Positions 1-9,593 of a stretch of 64,000 nt of DNA are shown here, one piece after another (position 1 is the first letter of the stretch; every line of letters begins with the position of its first letter). The translations under genes and the position numbers were made by a program. The stretch comes from Chitinophaga rhizophila (lineage in GTDB: Bacteria; Bacteroidota; Bacteroidia; Chitinophagales; Chitinophagaceae). The stretch covers positions 744,001 through 808,000 of the forward strand of contig NZ_JAICCF010000001.1 of the NCBI RefSeq assembly GCF_019492185.1. The letters run 5' to 3'. The notes under the pieces are model-generated. The model was not told the DNA's origin, made no database searches, and was given only the letters and a program-made list of their open reading frames with translations.

Positions 1-1130
1 TGTACTTCGATCGCTACATTCTCCACTATTTCAAGACCATATCCGTTAAGACCTGCTCTTTTTCGTGGGTTGTTAGTAATGAGGCGCATCTTAGAGATGT
101 TCATATGACGAAGGATCTGGGCACCTACTCCATAATCGCGCTCATCCATTTTAAAGCCGAGCTCCAGGTTGGCCTGTACGGTATCACGACCTTCTTCCTG
201 TAACTTATATGCTTTCAACTTATTCAACAGACCGATGCCGCGGCCTTCCTGGTTCATATATAGAATAAGACCTTTACCCTCACGCTCAACCATTTCCATT
301 GCTTTATGGAGCTGTTCTCCACAATCACAGCGGAGTGAATGAAGGATATCACCTGTTACGCAGGAAGAGTGTATACGTACCAGAACAGGTTCTCCTTTCT
401 CCCAGGTACCTTTTTTGAGGGCCATGTGCGTTTCGCCTGAGTTAAGCTGTTTGAAAGCTACCAGTTCAAAGTCGCCATATGCTGTAGGCATATGGACCGT
501 TACCTGCTCCTCAATGAGGGTCTCTTTCTCCAGGCGGTATTCAATCAGGTCTTTTATAGAGATCAGTTTCAGGTCAAACTTAGTAGCTATTTCGCGGAGT
601 TCCGGCAGACGGGCCATGGAGCCATCTTCATTCATAATTTCAACCAGTACGCCGGCAGGCTCAAAACCAGCCAATCTGGCCAGGTCGATGGTGGCCTCAG
701 TGTGTCCGGTACGGCGCAGTACACCACCGCTTTTTGCTTTCAGAGGGAAGATATGTCCAGGTTTACCCAATTCTTCTGGGCGGGTATTGGGATCAATCAG
801 GGCCTGCACAGTTTTAGCGCGGTCATGGGCAGAGATACCGGTGGTACAACCGTGACCCAGCAGGTCAACAGATACAGTAAAGGGGGTTTGATGTAATGCA
901 GTATTGTCACGCACCATCATTTCGAGTTTGAGTTCCTCGCAACGTTCCTCAACAAGAGGCGCGCATATTAAACCACGGCCGTAGCGGCTCATAAAGTTAA
1001 TGATCTCCGGCGTAACGTTCCTTGCTGCTGTAACAAAATCTCCTTCATTCTCCCTGTCTTCATCATCCACCACTATCACGAGCTTACCATTCCTGATATC
1101 TTCTATGGCTGATTCTATTGTATCTAACAT
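1..1130 (-). CDS. ribBA: Bifunctional DHBP synthase / GTP cyclohydrolase II (partial)
   Basis: Cytoplasmic riboflavin biosynthesis enzyme that makes 3,4-dihydroxy-2-butanone 4-phosphate from ribulose 5-phosphate and opens GTP. The gene runs off the left edge, so about 376 residues from the ATG at 1130 are visible and the last few tens are missing. The N-terminal RibB half shows the acidic loop [10 protein letters not shown] near residues 22-31 and RTGHTEA further on. The C-terminal RibA half, from about residue 210, has the zinc cysteines in [11 protein letters not shown] and RCDCGEQL, and the motif NQEGRGIG. The two-domain fusion is the usual form in Bacteroidota. The upstream leader shows no recognisable FMN riboswitch. 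Identification is certain; only the C-terminus is unseen. Confidence 0.95.
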   Translation of the reverse strand, partial: MLDTIESAIEDIRNGKLVIVVDDEDRENEGDFVTAARNVTPEIINFMSRYGRGLICAPLVEERCEELKLEMMVRDNTALHQTPFTVSVDLLGHGCTTGISAHDRAKTVQALIDPNTRPEELGKPGHIFPLKAKSGGVLRRTGHTEATIDLARLAGFEPAGVLVEIMNEDGSMARLPELREIATKFDLKLISIKDLIEYRLEKETLIEEQVTVHMPTAYGDFELVAFKQLNSGETHMALKKGTWEKGEPVLVRIHSSCVTGDILHSLRCDCGEQLHKAMEMVEREGKGLILYMNQEGRGIGLLNKLKAYKLQEEGRDTVQANLELGFKMDERDYGVGAQILRHMNISKMRLITNNPRKRAGLNGYGLEIVENVAIEV

Positions 1131-1499
1131 AGAGCTATATTATAGATTAATGTGCAAAGTTATGGTAAAATAAGAGATGTTCACCTGGTTTCTGGTTACC
1201 TCCAGGTAAGCCTAGATATATATAATATAACACATATCACACTATAACTGCTAAAACGTCAGTTTTCCAAGCGTACCCGGCCCTAATTCAAGTATTTGAA
1301 ACTTCCTTATTCGATTTTTTAGAAATTCCAGGGCAAATCTTTGAACAAACTCCAGCAAAAGCCTGTTTAAACAAACAACTATCCAAAATTGTAACAGGTA
1401 ATTCTAATAAGGTCAATCGCTTAACAATTTGTTAATGTAGAGTTAAATTCGATAAAAATTTATTTACCACCTTTGCGTCATAAATCAAACTGCTCTTAT
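1131..1499. other. Divergent intergenic region ribBA / TonB receptor
   Basis: This 369-base AT-rich stretch separates two divergent genes and contains no credible reading frame. The bases just upstream of the TonB receptor include CACCTTTG at 1468-1475, one mismatch from the Bacteroidota -7 element TAnnTTTG, but no TTTG lies at the right distance upstream. No riboswitch-like conserved block is seen. Confidence 0.5.
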
Positions 1500-4400
1500 A
1501 TGGGATTTAGAAGACTACTATTTACATTCATTGTCCTGTTCAGCGCAATTACTTCGTTCGCACAGGTAACTACCAGTAGCATGCTGGGTAAGATTACCGG
1601 TCCTTCGAAGGAGGCGTTACCCGGGGCTACCGTTGTTGTGATCCATCAGCCCACAGGTACCAAGTACGGAACTACTACCGATGCAGAAGGCTACTATCGT
1701 ATCCCGAACATGAACGTTGGTGGTCCTTACAAAGTAACTGCTACCTTCATTGGTTACACTGAATTTAACCAGGATGAGATCTTCCTCGCTCTGGGTCAGC
1801 CATTCAGATTAAACATCAGCCTTGGCGAAAAAGCCAGGGACATTAAAGAAGTACAGGTTGTAGGACAGAGAAGCACCGTGTTCAACTCGAACCGTAAAGG
1901 TGCTCAGACTACCCTGAACCGCACACAGGTTGAAGCATTACCTACTGTAGGTAGAAACCTGACCGACTTTGTACGTTTAACCCCCCAGGCTAAACTGACC
2001 AAAGACGGTGGCGGTAACCAGACTATCTCAATCGCAGGTACCAGCAATAAGTACAATGCTACTTTCGTTGACGGTGCTGTACAGAACGATGTATTTGGTC
2101 TGGCAGAAAATGGTACAAACGGTGGTCAGATCGGTATCTCTCCATTCTCTATCGATATCATTGACCAGTTCAATATCAACGTATCTCCTTTCGACGTAAA
2201 ACAAGGCGGCTTCTCTGGTGGTGCGATTAACGCTGTAACCAAGAGCGGTACCAATGATATAGAAGGTTCTGCGTACTACTTCGTACGTAATGAAGCACTG
2301 GCTGGTAAAACACCAATCAAAGACGAATCTAAAAGAACCAAACTGGCAGATTTCTCTTCCAAAACTTACGGTGTACGTTTAGGTGGTCCGATTATTAAAA
2401 ACAAACTGTTCTACTTTGTTAACGCAGAGTTCCAGAAAGATAACCGTCCGCAGCCATTTGCATATGAAACATATGCTGGCCGTCAAAACCCCGCTTCAAG
2501 ACAACAACTGGACGACCTGGCTGCTAAACTGCGTGCAGATGGATATGATCCGGGAACTTACGAAACTGTAAACAATACCCTGGAAGGCCAGAAATTCTTT
2601 GCAAGATTAGACTGGAATATCAACGATCACCACAAGTTTACTATCCGTCATCAGTATACTCATGGTGAAAGCGTTAGCCCTGGAAGATCTAGCGCTAATA
2701 CTATCACTTTCTCTAATAAAGGTGTATTATTCCCATCTACTACCAATGCTACCACCGCTGAGCTGAAAAGCCAGTTCGGTAACAGAGCTTCCAACTCCCT
2801 GCTGGTAGGTGCGAACTTTGTAAGAGATGATCGCAGTGTAATGGGTAGTCCATATACTTCCGTATTCATCTCAAGAGAATCAATCAGCTTTGGCACAGAA
2901 GAGTTTTCTGCTGCTAACCTGCTGAAACAGGATGTAATCACCCTGACTGACAACCTGGAACTGTACAGAGGTAAGCACACTATCTCCCTGGGTACCAGCA
3001 ATGAGTTCTATAACATGACCAACGTATTCATTGGTCAGAACTATGGTTCTTATACTTTCGCAAACCTGGATGATTTCATGAACGACAGGTCTCCGGTTCA
3101 GTATAACCGTTCATTCTCTAACGTAGATAAGACTACTGGTGACAATACCGACGCTGCTGCTAAATTTAAAGCATTACAGCTTGGCTTTTACGCACAGGAT
3201 GACTACCAAGTAAATGACCGTTTACGCCTGTCTCTGGGTGTTCGTGCAGATATCCCAATGCTGTTAACTACCCCTGCTGTAAATTCAGCTTTCAATACAG
3301 ATGTACTGCCACAGGTACTTGCTGCAGGCAAATGGGATATTGACGGTGCACAGGTGGGTACAAAACCTAAAGCACAGATCCTGATCTCTCCGCGTCTAGC
3401 ATTTAACTGGGACGTGAAAGGTGATCAGACTACGCAGATCCGTGGTGGTGCAGGTATCTTTACCAGCCGTATCCCTTACGTATGGTTGGGCGGCATCTAC
3501 AACAATAACGGTATCACATTGGGCGGTATCAGACAATCTTACAACCCTGCTAATGCAACGTCTCCGACCAATCAGCCTATACCTTTTATCACAGATCCTT
3601 TTGCTCAGCCTAGCATCACGGCTGCTCCATCTGGTAAGGTTGACCTGTTTGCAAGAGATTTCAAATTCCCTCAGGTATTCAGAACCAGCTTAGCTATCGA
3701 TCAGAAACTGCCTTGGGGTATGGTAGGTAGCCTGGAAGCCATCTACACTAAAAATATCAACAACGTATTGTACTATAACCTGTCTTACATCCCTTCAGGA
3801 AATACAGTAACAGGGAATGGTCCGGACAACCGTCCTATCTGGAAAAACGTTGGCAGAGATATTCTGGGTAACTACACAGATATCATGTATGCAGAGAATA
3901 CCAGCAAAGGTTACTCTTATAACCTGACCGCTCAGTTACAGAAAACCTTCCAGGGTGGATTCAGCGCAATGGCTGCTTATACCTATGGTCGTTCCAAAGC
4001 ACTGAATGACGGTCAGTCGTCTCAGAACTCTTCTCAGTGGAGAGTACCGAACGTAAGAGGACGTAACGATATTGATCTGGGTTACTCCATTTTCGATATG
4101 GGTTCAAGAATTATTGCTTCTGTAACCTATAAGAAAGAATACCTGAAACACTTCGGTACTACTGTGAGCCTGTACTACACCGGCCAGTCAGGTGAAAGAT
4201 TCGGTTATGGCTACAGAGATGTGCCTAACACCAATATCGTTGGCGACTACAATGGTTCAAGTGGTGATAAGAGCCTGAACCTGATTTATGTTCCAAGGAC
4301 AGCTGCAGATATTAATCTGGTAGCCTATACCACAAAAGTGAACAATGTTGATGTGGTTGTAACTCCTGAAGAACAATGGGCTGCTTTGGATGCATTTATC

Positions 4401-4802
4401 AATAGCGATAAATACTTAAGCAAACAAAGAGGTCAATATGCTGAGAGAAATGGTGTAAGAACGCCTTTTACTCATATTTTTGACCTGCACATTGCACAGG
4501 ACTTCTACATTACTCAGAGAAACGGTAAGCGTCACACCTTACAGGTTAGCTTCGATGTATTCAACCTGGGTAACATGATCAATAACGACTGGGGCCGCAT
4601 GTATACTACCCGTTCAGGTATGTTCTACAACAACGCCGCAATCATTGATTTCGTAGGTTTTGCAGCTGATGGTACTACACCTACATACAACTTCAAAACA
4701 CCTGCTAAATTTGATGGAAAAACTGTAGCTCAGATCGATGATTTCGGTTTACAGTCTGCCCGTTGGCAGGGTCAGCTCGGTCTTCGTTACATCTTCAGAT
4801 AA
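1500..4802 (+). CDS. Oar-like TonB-dependent outer-membrane receptor
   Basis: Outer-membrane receptor of 1100 residues, expected to import a ligand using TonB energy. The ATG at 1500 is chosen over an upstream in-frame TTG at 1473 because it places a clean signal peptide at the N-terminus (MGFRRLLFTF... cut after FAQ, about residue 22). Next comes a carboxypeptidase-regulatory-like beta-sandwich (about 25-110, starting at MLGKITG), then a plug (about 120-260) and a long barrel rich in alternating aromatic residues that ends in YIFR. The gene stands alone with no SusD partner, unlike the receptor at 59-62 kb, and it resembles the Oar group of receptors. The ligand cannot be read from sequence. 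A strong terminator follows. Confidence 0.88.
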   Translation: MGFRRLLFTFIVLFSAITSFAQVTTSSMLGKITGPSKEALPGATVVVIHQPTGTKYGTTTDAEGYYRIPNMNVGGPYKVTATFIGYTEFNQDEIFLALGQPFRLNISLGEKARDIKEVQVVGQRSTVFNSNRKGAQTTLNRTQVEALPTVGRNLTDFVRLTPQAKLTKDGGGNQTISIAGTSNKYNATFVDGAVQNDVFGLAENGTNGGQIGISPFSIDIIDQFNINVSPFDVKQGGFSGGAINAVTKSGTNDIEGSAYYFVRNEALAGKTPIKDESKRTKLADFSSKTYGVRLGGPIIKNKLFYFVNAEFQKDNRPQPFAYETYAGRQNPASRQQLDDLAAKLRADGYDPGTYETVNNTLEGQKFFARLDWNINDHHKFTIRHQYTHGESVSPGRSSANTITFSNKGVLFPSTTNATTAELKSQFGNRASNSLLVGANFVRDDRSVMGSPYTSVFISRESISFGTEEFSAANLLKQDVITLTDNLELYRGKHTISLGTSNEFYNMTNVFIGQNYGSYTFANLDDFMNDRSPVQYNRSFSNVDKTTGDNTDAAAKFKALQLGFYAQDDYQVNDRLRLSLGVRADIPMLLTTPAVNSAFNTDVLPQVLAAGKWDIDGAQVGTKPKAQILISPRLAFNWDVKGDQTTQIRGGAGIFTSRIPYVWLGGIYNNNGITLGGIRQSYNPANATSPTNQPIPFITDPFAQPSITAAPSGKVDLFARDFKFPQVFRTSLAIDQKLPWGMVGSLEAIYTKNINNVLYYNLSYIPSGNTVTGNGPDNRPIWKNVGRDILGNYTDIMYAENTSKGYSYNLTAQLQKTFQGGFSAMAAYTYGRSKALNDGQSSQNSSQWRVPNVRGRNDIDLGYSIFDMGSRIIASVTYKKEYLKHFGTTVSLYYTGQSGERFGYGYRDVPNTNIVGDYNGSSGDKSLNLIYVPRTAADINLVAYTTKVNNVDVVVTPEEQWAALDAFINSDKYLSKQRGQYAERNGVRTPFTHIFDLHIAQDFYITQRNGKRHTLQVSFDVFNLGNMINNDWGRMYTTRSGMFYNNAAIIDFVGFAADGTTPTYNFKTPAKFDGKTVAQIDDFGLQSARWQGQLGLRYIFR

Positions 4803-4823
4803 TCTACGACGATTGAACATATG

Positions 4824-4857
4824 AAAAAGGCGTCTCTTGTAAGAGACGCCTTTTTTT
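4824..4857 (+). terminator. Rho-independent terminator after the TonB receptor
   Basis: The arms AAAAGGCGTCTCTT and AAGAGACGCCTTTT are separated by two bases and followed by a T run, 22 bases after the stop codon. Confidence 0.85.
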
Positions 4858-4961
4858 GTTAATACTTCACGCTTAATTACTTAGCACCCCCACCCCTTCC
4901 CCGCCCAAAAAATAGTATCCATCTTTACCCCCGAAGTGATACACGCATCTGAAATAACGTA

Positions 4962-4969
4962 TATATTTG
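4962..4969 (+). promoter_or_regulatory. Putative -7 element for the 5031 lipoprotein
   Basis: TATATTTG fits TAnnTTTG and lies 61 bases before the ATG at 5031. Its setting (AACGTATATATTTGTGCT) closely resembles the one before the similar lipoprotein at 53771 (AACGTATATTTGTGCT). No TTTG was found at the expected -33 distance. Confidence 0.4.
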
Positions 4970-5030
4970 TGCTTGATTTGAACTGAAGAGGTAGCCGATC
5001 ACCCTATACTTAACCTGTACCTATTAAATC

Positions 5031-5876
5031 ATGAGAAAGCTTCTGCTCAGCACAGCGATCTTTGCGACACTGTTCACGGCCTGTAACAAGGAAGAAACCC
5101 TTCCGGGTGACAAAGTTTTTGCCAGTATGAACGCTGAAACCGGATTTTATCAGAAATCCCTTTCCTATTCATACGACAAATACAAAAGGGTCATGACTGT
5201 ACAAAGAATGGACGTTACCAATAACGTAGAGAAGTTCTATTCAGAAGTGATCAGATTTGACACTACCGGCAAAGCATCTTTCACATACGTTTCCACCGAA
5301 CAGGAACATGTAGGTATGAAAGCCAAAGAGCTGGAATACGATAGCTACGGAAGGGTTAGCAAATTAAAGTTATTTTCTTCTTACAGCGGCCTGATAGAAG
5401 GTTATGACAGCGTTGCCTATGACAACCTCGATAGGGTAACAGCTCTCTATCATTATAAGATTGATGGCGTAATGGCTCCTTACCTTCTGGCAAAGAAGGA
5501 CATCTACATCCGTGATAGCAGAGGTAATGTAACCGTCTCTTACAGCATTCCGGTTATCAGAAACGTTCAGAGCCAGGACACCACTACTGTTGCTTATACC
5601 TACGATGATAAATCCAATTACCAGGGGATGACTATTGCTAACTTCATTGTTAATCAGTCAGAAAGCGCCAGCTGGTCCTCGGCTAACAATGTAGTGACTA
5701 AAACGATAACCAACCCTGCGGGCGATTCTATACTGACTGTGACAAATGTCTATACTTACGGTACGGATAATTATCCGACAGCCCTGCACCAGACAGAGAA
5801 GTGGACGATCAATGGTAATGGTCGCCCAGCGGTTACTACCAGCTATCAATTGAAATATACCTTTCTGATGGATTAA
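5031..5876 (+). CDS. YD-repeat-like surface lipoprotein, function unknown
   Basis: A 281-residue lipoprotein. The signal peptide (residues 1-17) ends in a lipobox with the lipidated cysteine at 18 (FTACNKEE). The mature part is built of short beta-hairpin units of the form YSYDKYKRV, YDSYGRVSKL and YTYDDKSN, as in the YD-repeat/DUF4595-like lipoproteins of Bacteroidota. No catalytic motif is visible. It stands alone between two terminators. A similar protein lies at 53771, and both genes share a similar -7 region, so they are probably distant paralogues. The role is unknown; a scaffold or binding function on the cell surface is only a guess. Confidence 0.8.
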   Translation: MRKLLLSTAIFATLFTACNKEETLPGDKVFASMNAETGFYQKSLSYSYDKYKRVMTVQRMDVTNNVEKFYSEVIRFDTTGKASFTYVSTEQEHVGMKAKELEYDSYGRVSKLKLFSSYSGLIEGYDSVAYDNLDRVTALYHYKIDGVMAPYLLAKKDIYIRDSRGNVTVSYSIPVIRNVQSQDTTTVAYTYDDKSNYQGMTIANFIVNQSESASWSSANNVVTKTITNPAGDSILTVTNVYTYGTDNYPTALHQTEKWTINGNGRPAVTTSYQLKYTFLMD

Positions 5877-5933
5877 TACCTGAGGATAATAACATATTCC
5901 AGCTTTAACCTGTACCAATATATTAATACAATG

Positions 5934-5960
5934 AAGCGTCTCACACCCCGTGAGGCGCTT
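5934..5960 (+). terminator. Terminator-like hairpin after the 5031 lipoprotein
   Basis: AAGCGTCTCAC and GTGAGGCGCTT pair around a 5-base loop, with one G-U pair. A short T-rich tract follows. Confidence 0.7.
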
Positions 5961-6051
5961 TCTGTATTTTACGCCCTGCCGCGACCATAGAAATAAGATG
6001 TCCGTCTGTTACAGGAAGGTGCGTTAGCATTTTTTCTTTATATTTATAACA

Positions 6052-6298
6052 ATGCAGCAATATCATTACAAATGGCATTCCCCACACCCGGGCCATGAGT
6101 TTGAAATGCTGGTGTATGGAGAAGAGGGATATCATAGACGTTGCCGATAAAGATATTACCCTTGCCCAGAACGAAACAATGTCCGGCATCCTTCATAATA
6201 AAGATATTATGCACTGGCTGGACGTAAGGCCCAATAAGACACACGACTGGCCTAACTGGCTGGAGATGCTGCCTTACTACCTTTCCCCGATCAAATAG
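6052..6298 (+). pseudogene. Decayed alpha/beta-hydrolase esterase with large internal deletion
   Basis: Two pieces of one esterase family (COG4947-like) sit in different frames. The first frame, from the ATG at 6052, reads MQQYHYKWHSPHPGHEFEML and then VYGEEG, the family N-terminus, and stops soon after. The second frame, ending at the stop at 6298, carries the family C-terminus, with MSGILHNKDIMHWLDVRP and HDWPNWLEMLPYYLS. A full member has roughly 230-250 residues, so about 150 codons, including the catalytic serine region, are gone, with a frame change near 6130. The relic lies directly before the ATP-grasp gene of the ligase cluster, and I recall such esterases near similar clusters in other Bacteroidota. 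It cannot encode a working hydrolase. Confidence 0.75.
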
Positions 6299-6382
6299 TG
6301 CCTGAGCTGTTGGCGCGAATATTGATTTCCTTCGGCAACTGTTGTAAACGACGGATAACCAAACAGTAAAACTCTTTTACAG

Positions 6383-7489
6383 ATGAAAAAAATAGGACTC
6401 CTTTTCGGCCAGGAAAATGGCTTTCCACAGGCTTTTATTGATCGTGTAAATGACAAACAGATAGACGGAATCACAGCAGAGGCAATATCCATCGACAAAG
6501 TAATACAGGGCACCCCATCAGGATATGCCGTGATTCTTGACCGTATCTCACAGGACGTTCCCTTTTATCGTACGTGGCTTAAACAGGCCGCGCTGGACGG
6601 TTCTGCCGTCATCAACAACCCCTTCTGGTGGAGTGCCGATGATAAGTTTGTAAATAATGAACTGGCTCACCGCACAGGTGTTAAAGTTCCAAAGACTGCC
6701 CTCATCCCATCCAGAGACCTTCCACTCAACACAACAGACCAGTCCTTCAGAAACCTGGAGTATCCTTTTGACTGGGAATCTATCTTCGAGCATATCGGTT
6801 TCCCGGCCTACATGAAGCCATATAATGGCGGAGGCTGGAAACATGTGTATAAAATACATGACCGTGAGGAGTTCTTTGCCCAACATGCGCGCACCGGACA
6901 ACTGGTTATGATGCTGCAGGAGGAAATAAAGTACGAATCTTATTACCGTTGCTATTGCATCGGTGGCAGATACGTACGCGTAATACCTTACGATCCTTAC
7001 CAACCGGAAAATCAACGTTACCTCACCGAAGATAGCGGAGACAGCACCCTCATCAACACAGTAGCAGATCAGGTGGCAACCCTGAACCAATACCTGGGCT
7101 ATGACTTTAATTCTGTAGAAATTGCCATCCGCGGTGGTGTACCATACGTGATCGACTTCTGGAACCCAGCGCCCGAAACCAATGAAAAGGTAATCGGTAC
7201 TGAGAATTTCGAGTGGGTAGTAGAAACGGCCGCCACCTATGCTATACAGCGTGCACAGGAACAAACAGCGGGTAGAGACAACCTTACCTGGGGTAACTTC
7301 CTGAAACAGGCTACTTCCGGACAGCAAACAGCCATTGTTCCCGGCGCTAAGAGGACGGCTGCCAAAAAACCTGCAGCTGTATCACCCGCCAAGCCGCCGA
7401 AAGATACCATGGAACTCAAAGAACCAGGTCAGGAAAAAGAAACTCCGGCAAAAAAGACAGCAGTGAAAAAGACTAAAAAGAAAGAATAA
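6383..7489 (+). CDS. ATP-grasp family ligase with Lys/Ala-rich C-terminal tail
   Basis: A cytoplasmic ATP-grasp enzyme of 368 residues, expected to join a carboxylate to an amine or thiol through an acyl-phosphate. The ATP-grasp core covers about residues 70-290. It has YMKPYNGGGWKHVY (nucleotide-binding lysine and glycine loop, about 148-161), the adenine-side strand LVMMLQEEIKYES, and the metal-binding end VPYVIDFWNPAP. The last 50 residues are a low-complexity Lys/Ala/Pro tail ending TKKKE, like histone-H1/AlgP tails, with no enzymatic role evident. It is the first intact gene of a four-gene same-strand cluster that ends at 10793. The substrate is unknown. Confidence 0.85.
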   Translation: MKKIGLLFGQENGFPQAFIDRVNDKQIDGITAEAISIDKVIQGTPSGYAVILDRISQDVPFYRTWLKQAALDGSAVINNPFWWSADDKFVNNELAHRTGVKVPKTALIPSRDLPLNTTDQSFRNLEYPFDWESIFEHIGFPAYMKPYNGGGWKHVYKIHDREEFFAQHARTGQLVMMLQEEIKYESYYRCYCIGGRYVRVIPYDPYQPENQRYLTEDSGDSTLINTVADQVATLNQYLGYDFNSVEIAIRGGVPYVIDFWNPAPETNEKVIGTENFEWVVETAATYAIQRAQEQTAGRDNLTWGNFLKQATSGQQTAIVPGAKRTAAKKPAAVSPAKPPKDTMELKEPGQEKETPAKKTAVKKTKKKE

Positions 7490-7498
7490 CTTTGAGGA

Positions 7499-7568
7499 AA
7501 TTAGGAGTGAGGAATCAGGCACTACTGGTCAACTCCAAGGCCCGATTCCTCATCCCTGATACCTAATT
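7499..7568. repeat. Imperfect intergenic dyad with AATTAGG ends
   Basis: The left arm is AATTAGGAGTGAGGAATCAG and the right arm contains GATTCCTCATCCCTGATACC followed by TAATT. The loop is about 20 bases. It occupies the whole gap between two genes of the ligase cluster and could act as a weak terminator or RNA-stability element. Confidence 0.45.
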
Positions 7569-7584
7569 GCTTTATTGTCTTCTC

Positions 7585-8685
7585 ATGCTTAACAACTTCA
7601 CCCTCGGAATTGAAGAGGAATACATGGTAATGGACCCTCAGACCAGAGAACTCCGCTCCCATGAACAAAAGATCGTAGAACAAGCCCATAGGGTGCTCAG
7701 AGATAAAGTAAAAGCCGAATTTCACCAGGCTGTGGTGGAAGTAGGTACGCAGATTTGCGCTAACATCGACGAAGCTTGTGAGGACGTATCCATGCTACGG
7801 AGGACCATTGCCGGAATAGCCGGTGAACTCGGATATTCCATCGGCGCTTCAGGTACCCACCCTTTCTCTAAATGGCAACTGCAACACATCACCGACAATC
7901 CCCGCTACTTTGAGATCGTCAATGAAATGCAGGATGCCGCACGCTCTAACCTCATCTTCGGACTACATGTACATGTCGGTATGGAAAACAGGGAAATGGC
8001 CCTGCACATCGCCAACTCTGTAAGATATTTCCTGCCGCACGTATTTGCACTTAGTACCAACTCTCCATTCTGGGAAGGCCGCAATACCGGCTTCAAATCC
8101 TACCGCACAAAAGTCTTTGATAAATTCCCCCGTACCGGCATCCCCGATTACTTTGCCAGTATAGAAGAATACGACAGATACATACAGCTACTTGTAAAGA
8201 CCAACTGTATCGACAACCCTAAAAAGGTCTGGTGGGATCTGCGGGTACACCCCTACTTTAATACGGTAGAGTTTCGCATCTGCGATGTGCCACTTACCGT
8301 CATGGAAACCTGCACACTCGCTGCGCTGTTCCAGGCAGTATGCGCCAAGATCTATAAACTGCGCATGCAGAACCTGAACTTCATTATCTATAACAGGGCG
8401 CTGGTCAATGAAAACAAATGGCGCGCCTCCCGCTATGGTATCGATGGTAATCTGATAGATTTTGGAAAAGAACAGGAAGTTAATGCCAGGGCACTGATCC
8501 ATGAATTACTTGACTTTGTAGATGATGTGGTCGATGAACTGGGCAGCCGCCACTATATCAAACGTACGCTGGATATTCTGAATAATGGTACCGGCGCTGA
8601 TCAGCAGTTGAAAGTATATGAAGATACCCAGGATCTGGTGTCTGTAACAGACTTTGTCATTAACAGGTTTCTCAAAGACTGCTAA
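7585..8685 (+). CDS. Carboxylate-amine ligase, YbdK/GCS2 family
   Basis: A 366-residue enzyme of the glutamate-cysteine ligase family 2 (YbdK-like). These make gamma-glutamyl-type amide bonds with ATP. The ATG at 7585 is chosen because it gives the canonical start MLNNFTLGIEEEYMVMDP; an in-frame TTG 18 bases upstream is unlikely. Visible motifs are GIEEEYM (metal/ATP site), GASGTHP with HITDNPRY, LHVHVGM, LSTNSPFWEGRNTGFKSYR and VEFRICDVP. All parts of a working family member are present. It lies 17 bases before the amidotransferase gene, so they are probably cotranscribed. In this context it may build a small peptide-like metabolite rather than plain gamma-glutamylcysteine. Confidence 0.9.
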   Translation: MLNNFTLGIEEEYMVMDPQTRELRSHEQKIVEQAHRVLRDKVKAEFHQAVVEVGTQICANIDEACEDVSMLRRTIAGIAGELGYSIGASGTHPFSKWQLQHITDNPRYFEIVNEMQDAARSNLIFGLHVHVGMENREMALHIANSVRYFLPHVFALSTNSPFWEGRNTGFKSYRTKVFDKFPRTGIPDYFASIEEYDRYIQLLVKTNCIDNPKKVWWDLRVHPYFNTVEFRICDVPLTVMETCTLAALFQAVCAKIYKLRMQNLNFIIYNRALVNENKWRASRYGIDGNLIDFGKEQEVNARALIHELLDFVDDVVDELGSRHYIKRTLDILNNGTGADQQLKVYEDTQDLVSVTDFVINRFLKDC

Positions 8686-8702
8686 ACCTGTACCTTTGTG
8701 AT

Positions 8703-9551
8703 ATGATATCTACTAAGCAGCACTGGAAAATTGCCGTTCTGGATATGTATGAGCATGTACCCAATGAGGGTATGCGCTGTATACGGGAAATACTGAACAG
8801 CTATGCAGCACAGCATGGTCTGGATATGGTCTTTCATGAGTATGAAGTCCGCGTGGAACAACAATTACCGGATCTCTCCTACGATATCTATATCTCTACC
8901 GGAGGCCCGGGCAGCCCCCTGGACAGCGAAGGCAGCGAGTGGGAAGCCCGCTACTTCAAGCTAATGGAAGATATCAGGCAGTGGAATGATACGGCGGCAG
9001 ACAAAAAACAGGTCCTGCTCATATGCCACAGCTTTCAATTGATGTGCCGTCATCTCAAATTAGGTAATGTATGCAGACGCAGATCTCCTGCATTCGGAGT
9101 ATTCCCTGTACATAAAACTGATGCTGGTGAAGGTGAACAGGTATTCGGTGAACTGCCAGATCCATATTTCATTGTAGATAGCCGCAACTGGCAGGTGATA
9201 GAACTCGATCAGCAACAGATGGACGCTACCGGCGCAAAAGTATTGGCGCTTGAAAAAGAAAGGCCACATGTACCACTGGAAAGAGCAACCATGGCCATCC
9301 GCTTCAGTGACTACTGTATCGGTACCCAGTTCCACCCGGAAGCTGATGCTACCGGCATGCGCATGTACCTGATGCAGCAGGAGAAAAAGAACCAGGTGAT
9401 CACAAACTATGGCGCAGAAAAATATTACAGCATGCTTGAACAGCTCTCAGATCCTGACAAAATCATGCTGACACACGATGAATTTATCCCGGCATTCCTC
9501 GATAACGCAATTTTTAAACAGTCCGTTTCAGGCAATAACATGGAAGTATAA
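8703..9551 (+). CDS. Class I glutamine amidotransferase-like protein
   Basis: A 282-residue cytoplasmic protein with a GATase1 fold over residues 8-215. The nucleophile is Cys108 in LLICHSFQLM; the usual GxCxGxQ elbow is here ICHSFQ. The oxyanion strand is STGGPGSP, and the His/Glu pair is His211 and Glu213 in TQFHPEAD. About 65 extra residues follow the core. The triad is intact, so it could release ammonia from glutamine or act as a gamma-glutamyl hydrolase. The neighbours are a carboxylate-amine ligase upstream and an ATP-grasp ligase 42 bases downstream, suggesting it supplies ammonia or trims a gamma-glutamyl group in their pathway. Confidence 0.82.
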   Translation: MISTKQHWKIAVLDMYEHVPNEGMRCIREILNSYAAQHGLDMVFHEYEVRVEQQLPDLSYDIYISTGGPGSPLDSEGSEWEARYFKLMEDIRQWNDTAADKKQVLLICHSFQLMCRHLKLGNVCRRRSPAFGVFPVHKTDAGEGEQVFGELPDPYFIVDSRNWQVIELDQQQMDATGAKVLALEKERPHVPLERATMAIRFSDYCIGTQFHPEADATGMRMYLMQQEKKNQVITNYGAEKYYSMLEQLSDPDKIMLTHDEFIPAFLDNAIFKQSVSGNNMEV

Positions 9552-9593
9552 GCAAGTAACTCACTACCCGCCAACAGACTTTAATCTACCATC

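Noticed and set aside
1131..1499. FMN riboswitch upstream of ribBA
   Set aside because: None of the conserved RFN-element segments could be found on the minus strand.
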